NCBI GenBank assembly: GCA_947303715.1
Contig: CAMYYY010000003.1
Coordinates: forward strand, 58,694-122,693
DNA: 64,000 nt
Source of the DNA: an uncultured Bacteroidales bacterium
GTDB lineage: Bacteria; Bacteroidota; Bacteroidia; Bacteroidales; Bacteroidaceae
Direction: 5' to 3'
Within the stretch, counting starts at the first letter, position 1; each line of letters opens with the position of its first letter. Shown here piece after piece: positions 14,990 to 22,727 of the stretch. The position numbers were made by a program, and so were the translations under genes. Below the pieces are notes generated by a model, which searched no databases, was not told the DNA's origin, and worked only from the letters and a program-made list of their open reading frames with translations.

Positions 14990-17900
14990 ATGAGAAAGAC
15001 TTTACTTTCAATCGTCTGCCTGCTGATGGCGTTAGGCGCTTCGGCACAGACTTGGACGGCTCCTGCCGCTCCTGAACAGACTGACCTGAAGACAGGCGAA
15101 GAACTGTACCTGTACAACGTGGGTTCGAAGGCCTTCTTCCTCGGTGCCAACGACTGGGGTACTCGCGCCAGCGTCAGCCCCACGCACGGCTACGTGGTGA
15201 ACGTGCAGCCCGTCGAGGGCAAGGCCGACACCTACTACCTGACGGATCTTGTGGAGAACAAGGACAACCAGTGGATGTACATCTACGCCTACGTGAACGA
15301 CGGCTACGAGAGCATCTGGGTTGACTACGACAAGCCTGTTGACGAGAGCGGCGAGCGCAGCATGGTGTGGGCCTTGACGAAGCAGGCCGACGGCACTTAC
15401 GAGATCGAGAACGCCGATGGACGCGAGGATTCCATGTCGGACCTCTACGGCAAGCTTGGCGTCGTCCCTTCAAAGGGCGACACGAAGCTCTACCTCTGCT
15501 CTGACGTCCTCTTCCCTGACGATGCCGGCAAGTTTATGACGAGCTGGTACTTCGTGGCTCCTGCGACGTATGCGGACTACATCGGCAAGCTGATGCAGTA
15601 CAACGCCTCCGTCGCCTTGGCTGCTGCCATCGAGGAGGCTACCACCGTGAACGGAACGGATGAACGTGCCCACGAGGAGGCCGTGCAGGTCTACGAGAAC
15701 ACCTCCAGCACGGAAGATGAGCTGAATCGCGCCCGTGAGGAACTGGAACAGGCTATCTATGACGCCCGTGTACGCAACGCTACCGTCATCAATTCGCTGG
15801 AGATGCTGAAGTACCAGAATATCGAGCAGACCTTCACCGACGGTACGGCTACGGGCTGGACCTCCACAACGGGTGCCCAGAACAAACAGGCCAGCAACGG
15901 CAACAACGCCAAGGACTTCAGCCTCACGGGCAATCACTACGAGAACTGGAGCGGTTCGAACTTCACGCCTGGCAAGGTCTATGCTACGGCGAAGAACCTG
16001 CCTGCAGGTGTCTATGTGCTGAATGCGCTGGCTTACACGGTGTCAGGCAACGATCTCTACCTCTATGCCGGCAGCCGCAGCGCGGCTGTCACCGCTACGC
16101 AAATCGACATTGAGCTGCCCACTGAGGTGCTCAGCTACCTTACCGAGGACGGCGACATGGAAATCGGCCTCCGCCTAGAGGACAAGACCACCAACTGGAT
16201 TGGTATCGACAACGTCAACCTCTACTTTATGGGTGCCAACGACGAGTCGTTCACTTGGCTCGCTAAGAACATCCTCGACACCGATGCCGACTATACCGCG
16301 CTCAAGGGCACCGACGGCTACGAGTACTACCAGTTCAGCGTCTACGAGGCCTACGAGGCTGTGCGTGCCGAGCTGAAGAATGCCACTACGGCTGATGACG
16401 TCAAGGCTGTCCTCGACACCTACAGCGCCGCCTTCGATGCCATCGACAAGAGCATGAAGGCCTACGCCGCCTACTTCGCCCTTTACGAGGAGGCCGAGAA
16501 CTGGATGGGTGGAACGACGTCGGAGAGCGATGCCGTGCTCGAGCTCAGCGACTACCTCTTCATCGAGGAGGGCGAGGGCTTCAACGGCAACGGAACGGCA
16601 CCCTACATCCTCGAGGCCGGCACGCTTGACACTGAGCAGATCAAGGCCGAGACAGCCTATCTGAACAGGATGCTTGCCGACGCTATGGCCAGCAGCATGG
16701 GCGATGGCGACGACTGCACCGCCCTCATCGTCAATCCCCACTTCACCACCGCCGACGGCTGGACGAAGGTGGGCTTCGCTGACTTCCCCGTTGGTCCCGA
16801 GAACTATCGCGTCGCCAGCTCCTACACCGTGCTCTTCGATGTCTATCAGGAGATAACGGGCTTGCAGAACGGTCTTTATGAGCTCAACCTCTACGACCTC
16901 TTCCGTCCTGCCGACTACGGCAGCGCCGACTACGAAAAGACCCCGCGTGCCTATGTCTATATGAACAAGTTCCAGAAGAACCTCAACACCATCGAGAGCG
17001 GCGCTGTGCCCGAGCTCGTCCACTCTGGCGAGACCAGCATTCCCGATGTGGGCTTCGTGCCTAACGATGAGGAGTCGGCAGCTCTGGCCTTCCAGGACGG
17101 CCGCTATGCGCAGACGCTCTACGCCCTTGTCACCGACGGCACGTTGAAGATCGGCATCCGCAACGACCTGCGCTACGAAGGCTGCTGGGCTGTGTGGTCG
17201 GACATGAAGCTCACCTTCCGCGCCAAGAACGCCACGGCGCTTGCCGGTGCCCTGGAGCTGATGCTTCCCGAGGCCGAGGCGATGATGTACAATATCTGCG
17301 GTGTGAAAGAGCTGACGGCCCTTCACGAAGCCGTCGCCAAGGCGAAGAGCGAGACTGACGGCTACGCCCTCTACGACGCTTTTGTGGAGATGAAGCAGGC
17401 CATGGAAGCTGTCGAGACATGCACGCAGGCCTACATCGACCTCGCCCTCGCCCTGAATCAACTGCGTGAGGCCTACGGCGCGCTCGACGCTTCCGACCCG
17501 AATTATCAGAAGGCTAAGGCGCTCTTCCAGGAGGTCGGCGAAGGCTGGGAGTCTGGCGCGTATGACCTCCAGAACGCCCTCGACAAGACCGTCGAGGTCA
17601 GTTCGATGGTCGTCGCCATCAAGTTCGGCGGCGGCAATGGCGAGCAGGACGTCACCGACCTCATCGTCAACCCGACCTTCGACCCCGAGCGCGGCAGCAA
17701 GGACACCGGCACCATCGAGGGCTGGGTCACCAGCGCCATGAACGGCTACAAGCAGTACACCGTCAGCTACAACCGCGCTGGCATCGAGCTCCACCAGACC
17801 ATCAACGGCCTGCCGAAGGGCGACTACGAGGTCACCGTCCACACCTACTACCGTGCCGGTTACTACGACGAGGAGTACGCTCTCTTCCAGAGCAGCGGCG

Positions 17901-18976
17901 CCGAGGCCACGCACCTCACCACGCTCTATGCCAAGACCGCCACGCAGACCTACGAGACGAAGGTGATGAACCTCTTCGAAGGCGCCAGCCCCACGAAGGT
18001 GGCCGACGAGAACTGCTACCAGTACTCCAGCGGCGACATCAACGGCTGGTATGCCCCCGACGGCACCACACCCACGGCAGCCTGGTTCGCCGACGGCCGC
18101 TACCTCAACGAGCTTGAGTTCGTCATCGACGAGGAGGGCGGCAGCGTCACCATCGGCCTCGAAAAGAAAGAAATCCTGCCCAACGACTACGAGGTCGTCG
18201 GTGCCTGGAACCTCTATTACTATGGTGCTGACGACGATCCTGTGCGCACCGACGTCACCGACCTCATCGTCAACCCGACCTTCGACCCCGAGCGCGGCAG
18301 CAAGGACACCGGCACCATCGAGGGCTGGGTCACCAGCGCCATGAACGGCTACAAGCAGTACACCGTCAGCTACAACCGCGCTGGCATCGAGCTCCACCAG
18401 ACCATCAACGGCCTGCCGAAGGGCGACTACGAGGTCACCGTCCACACCTACTACCGTGCCGGTTACTACGACGAGGAGTACGCTCTCTTCCAGAGCAGCG
18501 GCGCCGAGGCCACGCACCTCACCACGCTCTATGCCAAGACCGCCAGCCAGACCTACGAAACAAAGGTCATGAACCTCTTCGAAGGTGCCAGCCCCACGAA
18601 GGTGGCCGACGAGAACTGCTATCAGTACTCCAGCGGCGACATCAACGGCTGGTATGCCCCCGACGGCACCACGCCCACGGCTGCCTGGTTTGCCGACGGC
18701 CGCTACCTCAACACCCTCGCCTTCCGTATTGACGAGGAGGGCGGCAGCGTCACCATCGGCCTGGAGAAGACGGAAATCCTGCCCAACGACTACGAGGTCG
18801 TGGGCGCATGGCACCTCTACTACCTGGGTGATGCCAACGCCATTGAGCCTGTGCTGCGCGACCGTCTGTTCACCGTCGGCGACGACACCGCCATCTACAA
18901 CCTCGCCGGTCAGCGCCTCTCCGCTCCCCAGCGCGGCATCAACATCATCGGCGGCAAAAAGGTCGTGATTAAGTGA
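14990..18976 (+). CDS. Large exported repeat protein with T9SS-like C-terminal tail
   Basis: 1328 residues. A signal peptide (MRKTLLSIVCLLMALGASAQ) is followed by beta-rich modules and short helical linkers. Modules open with phrases such as ALIVNPHFTTADGWTK and DLIVNPTFDPERGS, which resemble carbohydrate-binding jelly rolls. Residues 887-1281 are two nearly identical 201-residue repeats. The last 30 residues (IYNLAGQRLSAPQRGINIIGGKKVVIK region) resemble the type A sorting tail of type IX secretion and the end of the GH76 protein at 61.7 kb. No catalytic motif was recognised. Codons are strongly biased to C in third position, unlike most neighbours. It is probably a surface glycan-binding protein. 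Confidence 0.75.
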   Translation: MRKTLLSIVCLLMALGASAQTWTAPAAPEQTDLKTGEELYLYNVGSKAFFLGANDWGTRASVSPTHGYVVNVQPVEGKADTYYLTDLVENKDNQWMYIYAYVNDGYESIWVDYDKPVDESGERSMVWALTKQADGTYEIENADGREDSMSDLYGKLGVVPSKGDTKLYLCSDVLFPDDAGKFMTSWYFVAPATYADYIGKLMQYNASVALAAAIEEATTVNGTDERAHEEAVQVYENTSSTEDELNRAREELEQAIYDARVRNATVINSLEMLKYQNIEQTFTDGTATGWTSTTGAQNKQASNGNNAKDFSLTGNHYENWSGSNFTPGKVYATAKNLPAGVYVLNALAYTVSGNDLYLYAGSRSAAVTATQIDIELPTEVLSYLTEDGDMEIGLRLEDKTTNWIGIDNVNLYFMGANDESFTWLAKNILDTDADYTALKGTDGYEYYQFSVYEAYEAVRAELKNATTADDVKAVLDTYSAAFDAIDKSMKAYAAYFALYEEAENWMGGTTSESDAVLELSDYLFIEEGEGFNGNGTAPYILEAGTLDTEQIKAETAYLNRMLADAMASSMGDGDDCTALIVNPHFTTADGWTKVGFADFPVGPENYRVASSYTVLFDVYQEITGLQNGLYELNLYDLFRPADYGSADYEKTPRAYVYMNKFQKNLNTIESGAVPELVHSGETSIPDVGFVPNDEESAALAFQDGRYAQTLYALVTDGTLKIGIRNDLRYEGCWAVWSDMKLTFRAKNATALAGALELMLPEAEAMMYNICGVKELTALHEAVAKAKSETDGYALYDAFVEMKQAMEAVETCTQAYIDLALALNQLREAYGALDASDPNYQKAKALFQEVGEGWESGAYDLQNALDKTVEVSSMVVAIKFGGGNGEQDVTDLIVNPTFDPERGSKDTGTIEGWVTSAMNGYKQYTVSYNRAGIELHQTINGLPKGDYEVTVHTYYRAGYYDEEYALFQSSGAEATHLTTLYAKTATQTYETKVMNLFEGASPTKVADENCYQYSSGDINGWYAPDGTTPTAAWFADGRYLNELEFVIDEEGGSVTIGLEKKEILPNDYEVVGAWNLYYYGADDDPVRTDVTDLIVNPTFDPERGSKDTGTIEGWVTSAMNGYKQYTVSYNRAGIELHQTINGLPKGDYEVTVHTYYRAGYYDEEYALFQSSGAEATHLTTLYAKTASQTYETKVMNLFEGASPTKVADENCYQYSSGDINGWYAPDGTTPTAAWFADGRYLNTLAFRIDEEGGSVTIGLEKTEILPNDYEVVGAWHLYYLGDANAIEPVLRDRLFTVGDDTAIYNLAGQRLSAPQRGINIIGGKKVVIK
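17648..18828 (+). repeat. Two near-identical 603-bp in-frame tandem repeats
   Basis: The DNA from 17648 recurs from 18251 with very few changes, giving two 201-residue modules. Even synonymous positions are almost all identical, which points to recent duplication or continuing gene conversion. Confidence 0.9.
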
Positions 18977-19473
18977 GCGAAGTGAGAGCTTGCTCGCACT
19001 TCCGAACGTTTTAAGCAGCGAGAGCCATCATGCTCGCATGGTTGGCCGAGTCGTGAAAAACGAAGACAAAGTCAGCGTGAACGAGCTCGAGCGAAGCTCA
19101 AAGAGCTGGTGAAGTAAGCACAGCGTCTACACCTCTGTTAGCAGTCAGGGCGGAGCTATCGGCTCCGCCCTGATTCTATTCAGGCTCTCCGACGGCAAGT
19201 GTCATCGACAAAATTGTTTGCCGAGCACTGCATACAAGACTATCATCTGTTGAGCTTCGCTCTTCTGCTGTCGCGACTCGGCATAGATTGTGCAAGCACA
19301 TTTCTGCTCTCACTGCTCCAGCAGTTCACTGTTCACTAAAAGAGCTCTTAGACGTTGCAAAGGTACGACAACTTCCTGACGCTGGCTTAACAAGTACACG
19401 GTTGAACAGATTTTTTTCAAAAAAATCCTAACGCTAAACCCCTAACCGCTGCTCCATGTGACATTGAAACGAC
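18977..19473. other. Intergenic region with dispersed repeat copies
   Basis: No gene seen. It carries a GCCGAGTCGTGA copy near 19040 and an inverted, longer copy at about 19235-19290 (TGAGCTTCGCTCTTCTGCTG then TCGCGACTCGGC). The longer copy closely matches DNA inside the outer-membrane protein gene at 34345-34402. Confidence 0.6.
19145..19180 (+). terminator. Terminator of the large repeat protein gene
   Basis: TCAGGGCGGAGC (19145-19156) pairs perfectly with GCTCCGCCCTGA (19162-19173) around a 5-nt loop, followed by TTCTATTC. It lies 170 bp beyond the stop codon. Confidence 0.75.
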
Positions 19474-19510
19474 ACTTACCCTGCACTTACCCTGCACTTG
19501 GCGTGCACTT
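19474..19510. repeat. 11-bp tandem repeats, inverted relative to those at 20729-20794
   Basis: ACTTACCCTGC occurs at 19474 and 19485, ACTTGGCGTGC at 19496 and a partial copy at 19507. Read on the other strand these are the GTAAGTGCAGG-type units found beyond the GxxExxY gene. The rest of the gap to 19925 holds no convincing gene. Confidence 0.8.
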
Positions 19511-19925
19511 TCGCGATATCTTTTTTTGTTGCTTTTCTTCTGATACATAGTTGTTTATGTATTAATAAACGCATGTTTTTTTGCAACGTATCGTTTTTTT
19601 TGAGCGCGTACGTGTGCGCGAGAGACCCTTTGCCGTCTTCTCCTATTTGCCATCGGCTGTCTCACGGACGTATCCCTGTCAATCCGCATCACTTGCAAAA
19701 GCTTGTGTTTGACATATATATTGAGTTAAAGAAAAAAACAGGAAAAACCCTTTTTGATGTTTGCAGCTCCTCCGGAGCTCTGTGCTATGTGGTATGTCTT
19801 TGTCTTTAAGAGCAAGTTCTTACGCCAAACCCATACCGCTTATCACATAACTATCGTTTACAAACATCAAAAAGCAAAAACAAAAAAACGCCCAAAGCAG
19901 CAATCATCGTAACATGGATGATAAC

Positions 19926-20369
19926 CTAGAATGCGTACATATGACCCGTGTTTTTGTCCAAATAATATCGTTCACATTGGTCACGGACAGGAGCGAAGTT
20001 AAACAATACACCAATACAAATACCTGACAACCTCATATAATTCCATAGCTGCTGACGTTGCTCTGGTCCAAAATGCTCTATGGCTTTACATTCTATCAAT
20101 ATGTCATCGCCAACAAGGAAATCAACATAATGCTTATGTCTTATCTGTTTACCATGAAATGTTATTGAGAAATAATATTCCTTCACTCGTGCAATATCAT
20201 TTTCTTCGAACAATATATCTAAAGCTTCTTGATACATGTATTCGTTTAGGAAGGGTCCCATTTCCTTATGCACCTGTTGGCACAGACCTACGACTCTGTA
20301 ACATTTGTTTTTCAGCTCTGCAGCAAGGTTCGGGTTGCTATCTGCAAGTTTTGAGATATTGTAATTCAT
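19926..20369 (-). CDS. GxxExxY family protein (PD-(D/E)XK nuclease-like fold)
   Basis: 147 residues. VVGLCQQVHKEMGPFLNEYMYQEAL is the family signature region. The name-giving glycine is replaced here by Phe (FLNEYMY), while Glu and Tyr are kept. HYVDFLVGDDILIECKAIE supplies the D...ExK nuclease-like core, and GVLFNFAPVRDQ is near the C-terminus. GxxExxY proteins are frequent in Bacteroidota, often near repeats, and their function is not established. No neighbour within 700 bp on either side. Whether nuclease activity survives is unknown. Confidence 0.85.
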   Translation of the reverse strand: MNYNISKLADSNPNLAAELKNKCYRVVGLCQQVHKEMGPFLNEYMYQEALDILFEENDIARVKEYYFSITFHGKQIRHKHYVDFLVGDDILIECKAIEHFGPEQRQQLWNYMRLSGICIGVLFNFAPVRDQCERYYLDKNTGHMYAF

Positions 20370-20497
20370 AACCAGATATTCTTTATTGACAAAATACAGA
20401 ATCAGCAGATATTATTGTGGCACCATACGTTTTTTAGGCTTGAAAAGCCGGTGTTTTTGCTCACGAAGTATGCGCCGTCTCTGCAAGAGACAAAGAT

Positions 20498-20631
20498 GAG
20501 AGGTGGCTGTTTTACCTAAATGCTCCATTTAAGGGAAAAGAGCTACCGCTCATCTGGCAAGGACTGGAAGTCTGGCACATACTGCGTGAGGGTTTTTGAG
20601 GTTTTTGTGAAAAACTAAACAGCCGCCTCTC
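20498..20631. repeat. Inverted-repeat element upstream of the GxxExxY gene
   Basis: GAGAGGTGGCTGTTT (20498-20512) is mirrored by AAACAGCCGCCTCTC (20617-20631), 14 of 15 bp complementary. The 134-bp element encodes nothing evident. A GC-rich stretch (CGTACGCGCGCCCGTGCGCG) follows directly. Confidence 0.7.
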
Positions 20632-20728
20632 GTACGCGCGCCCGTGCGCGGGAAATTACGCCCCGGCTCCTGTAAAATGTCAGTTTTTTCTTCATAATTC
20701 AGTGCTTATCAATGGATTGGACAATAAA

Positions 20729-20794
20729 TAGGTGTCCTCTAAGTGCACGCTAGGTGCACGCCAGGTGTCCACTAAGTGCAGGGTAAGTGCAGGT
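20729..20794. repeat. Six tandem 11-bp repeats
   Basis: Units start at 20729, 20740, 20751, 20762, 20773 and 20784, each T/C-A-R-GTG-Y/C-rich (for example TAAGTGCACGC and TAGGTGCACGC). The period is one helical turn. It is the inverted counterpart of 19474-19510. Confidence 0.88.
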
Positions 20795-20804
20795 AAACGC
20801 AGAT

Positions 20805-20903
20805 AAACGCACTGCGTTGGCATACGGACGCACTGCGTCTGCCTACAAACGCACTGCGTTCGCAACTGAATGCACTGCGTTCTGACAGGAAACGGACTGC
20901 GTT
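20805..20903. repeat. Five tandem 21-bp repeats with palindromic core
   Basis: Copies of AAACGCACTGCGTT plus seven bases start at 20805, 20826, 20847, 20868 and 20890. The core ACGCACTGCGT is nearly self-complementary. It directly follows the 11-bp array. Confidence 0.88.
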
Positions 20904-21039
20904 TTTCTCTTTCATATCCTCATGTTGTTTTTCTGCGACAAAGATAATGGTTGTTTTTCTCAACAGGCTTCCACCATGGAACGCTGTTCTTCAAAAAATG
21001 CACTTATTTTGCATCCGTAACAATCGAAGCAAAAGTTTT

Positions 21040-21071
21040 TTTGTTTATTTGCTTGCCTTGTTGTATCTTCG
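21040..21071 (+). promoter_or_regulatory. Promoter of the membrane-anchored regulator
   Basis: TTTG (21040-21043), 20 bp, TATCTTCG (21064-21071). The -7 element has C for T at one position. The predicted transcript begins only about 15 nt before the ATG at 21092. Confidence 0.6.
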
Positions 21072-21091
21072 CAGCAGAATTCTACAGATGT

Positions 21092-22426
21092 ATGAAAAGT
21101 TTGCGCCGATATCTCCCTTTCTTGGCTCTGCTACTGATGCTAGCAGGCAGCATCACGTCGTGCGGGTTGCCACCGGCACCTGGTGAGCGGGCAAAGGAGC
21201 GTCAGATGAAGCAGCCTGTGCCCGAGGCCTCCCCGAAGGCGCGGATAGAGACGGCGTGGACGGACAGCGTGTGGCTGTGGCCGTTGGCGGGATATCAGGC
21301 GGGCGAGGGCATCCTCAGACGGCCTAACGAGAAAATCGGAAAGTGGAAGAATCCCTACGCCTTGTTCCTCACGGCACCCGAGGGCACGCCCGTCCTCTGC
21401 CCCGAGGATGCCACCGTGATGATTATGGGGCTCATTTATCACTATCCCTGGTCGAGACCCATCGTGCGGGTAAGAGGCGTTCCGGTCAGGGGGGATCTGA
21501 CCTTCGACGAAGCCCTTCACGAACTTGATTCTTATGTTGCCTCGGGCGAAATCGACCCCAAGTATATCTCCGGCTATGTCGCGCTGAGCATCGACAGCCG
21601 CGAGGTGCGCTTCACCGGCTTTATGCGTGAACGGGGCTTGCCGCAGGGCACGCGGCTCCATCGCGGCGACACCATCGGCACGCTCCACTACGGCTACTGC
21701 GCTTTCGACGAGCCGAGCCTCTTTATCGCCGTTGAGCAATTCAACAGTTCTGCCGACCCGATGTCGCCCTTCGGAATACCTTCCACATACGTGCCTCTAA
21801 AGCGACAGACGGCCGAACAGATTATCCTGCATCGTGCCATCTGGATAGCGGTGCCTGTGCTGGTCATCGCTCTCGTGCTGCTCGTTATCTTCCGCCTGCG
21901 TGACCGCCGCCGCATCGCCTACTTCCGCCGGCTGAAAGAGGAAATGATGGCCTCAAAGGGGGAAGCCTACCCCCAACCCCTCCCTAAAGGGAAGGGAGCG
22001 GCGAGCGGAGGTAATCAGTCCCCCCTCCTTCAGGAGGGGACGGGGGAGGTTCCGGGGGAGGCTTCTTGGACCGATGCCTACCGTCGGCGCATCGCGGCGT
22101 GTGCTGGGCAATTCTGGGCTATGCCGTCAGCAAAGTACCTGCAAGCGGCTATGGACGACGATGCCTTCATGCTCACTGCCGAGCAGGGTGCCGCCATCGT
22201 CAAAGATATCCGTACCGCCTTCAGCGACATCGCGCACGACATCAAGAGTTCATCCACAAAGGTCAATAACGACGAAGTGCTCTACTGCCTTTTCTCCACC
22301 CTCCGTCTCCCCACGTCCGTGATGGCCAAGTGTCTCTACGTCACCGGCTCCACCCTGCGCGGACGCAAGACCCGCCTCAAGGCCAAGATGCCTGAGGAAC
22401 TCTTCAACCTGATTTTTCAGTCTTAG
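21092..22426 (+). CDS. Membrane-anchored regulator: lipobox, degenerate LytM-like domain, TM helix, HTH
   Basis: 444 residues from MKSLRRYLPFLALLLMLAGS, chosen because it follows the promoter and begins a lipoprotein signal ending SITSC. Residues 60-240 resemble an M23/LytM domain: GTPVLCPEDATV near the start, RLHRGDTIGTLHYGY, then PSLFIAVEQFNSSADPMSPFG, where zinc peptidases have PHLHFEV. The metal ligands are missing, so it should bind rather than cut. A membrane helix (AIWIAVPVLVIALVLLVIF) leads to a cytoplasmic part ending in a LuxR-like helix-turn-helix (NNDEVLYCLFSTLRLPTSVM to GSTLRGRKTRLKAKM). A repeat-derived insert, PLPKGKG...SPLLQEG, interrupts the linker. It is probably the regulator of the GLPGLI array downstream. 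Confidence 0.7.
   Translation: MKSLRRYLPFLALLLMLAGSITSCGLPPAPGERAKERQMKQPVPEASPKARIETAWTDSVWLWPLAGYQAGEGILRRPNEKIGKWKNPYALFLTAPEGTPVLCPEDATVMIMGLIYHYPWSRPIVRVRGVPVRGDLTFDEALHELDSYVASGEIDPKYISGYVALSIDSREVRFTGFMRERGLPQGTRLHRGDTIGTLHYGYCAFDEPSLFIAVEQFNSSADPMSPFGIPSTYVPLKRQTAEQIILHRAIWIAVPVLVIALVLLVIFRLRDRRRIAYFRRLKEEMMASKGEAYPQPLPKGKGAASGGNQSPLLQEGTGEVPGEASWTDAYRRRIAACAGQFWAMPSAKYLQAAMDDDAFMLTAEQGAAIVKDIRTAFSDIAHDIKSSSTKVNNDEVLYCLFSTLRLPTSVMAKCLYVTGSTLRGRKTRLKAKMPEELFNLIFQS
21968..22051. repeat. Double-hairpin dispersed element inside the regulator gene
   Basis: CCTCCCTAAAGGGAAGG and CCCCTCCTTCAGGAGGGG are two palindromes joined by about 30 bp. Translated in frame they give PLPKGKG and SPLLQEG. 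Related copies lie at 52840-52990 and 60418-60487. Confidence 0.85.
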
Positions 22427-22495
22427 TCTTCTTCCTTTACGATCTGAGGAAAATCTAATCAGACCTTCCTCTGAAAAACAGCCGTTTGTGATTTG

Positions 22496-22521
22496 CAGCG
22501 CTTTTGCGGCGCTGTTTTTTT
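22496..22521 (+). terminator. Terminator of the regulator gene
   Basis: CAGCGC (22496-22501) pairs with GCGCTG (22509-22514), followed by seven T. The T-tract also supplies the -33 TTTG of the next promoter. Confidence 0.75.
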
Positions 22522-22550
22522 GTGTGAGAAACAGCCTTCCCATACCTTTG
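22519..22550 (+). promoter_or_regulatory. Promoter of the first GLPGLI unit
   Basis: TTTG (22519-22522), 20 bp, TACCTTTG (22543-22550). It overlaps the end of the preceding terminator. Confidence 0.8.
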
Positions 22551-22570
22551 TGACAAAAACATATCTGACA

Positions 22571-22699
22571 ATGAAAAAGACTGGTAAAAACAAGTACAAA
22601 GTGGCTTTCATTTTTGCCTCCCTAGCGTTTTCTGTTTCCTCTGTCTGCCTGGCGCAGTATCCGGGAGGAATCGCCATTGATTCATATTTTGCAAAATAA
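22571..22699 (+). pseudogene. N-terminal stub of a GLPGLI gene
   Basis: 42 codons, MKKTGKNKYKVAF to a signal-peptide end VCLAQ, then YPGGIAIDSYFAK and stop. The block AQ-PGGIAID occurs at the same place in the intact GLPGLI gene at 24051, also the first gene behind its promoter. The rest of the domain is missing, so this is most simply a deletion remnant. A short exported or leader peptide remains possible. Confidence 0.65.
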
Positions 22700-22727
22700 C
22701 TTGTATCAGCCATAAAACCATACAACA

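Noticed and set aside
16175..18814. 879-codon open frame on the minus strand opposite the large repeat protein
   Set aside because: It mirrors the C-ending codon bias of the plus-strand gene, has the valine/glycine/alanine-rich composition of antisense frames, repeats with the gene's own modules and lacks a signal or domain. The plus strand has signal peptide, promoter and terminator.
19498..19809. 103-codon plus-strand frame before the GxxExxY gene
   Set aside because: Begins within the 11-bp repeats, has no coherent composition and no promoter; probably non-coding.
20805..20903. CRISPR array with 14-bp palindromic repeats
   Set aside because: The seven bases between cores are too short for spacers and the 21-bp period is that of a tandem array.
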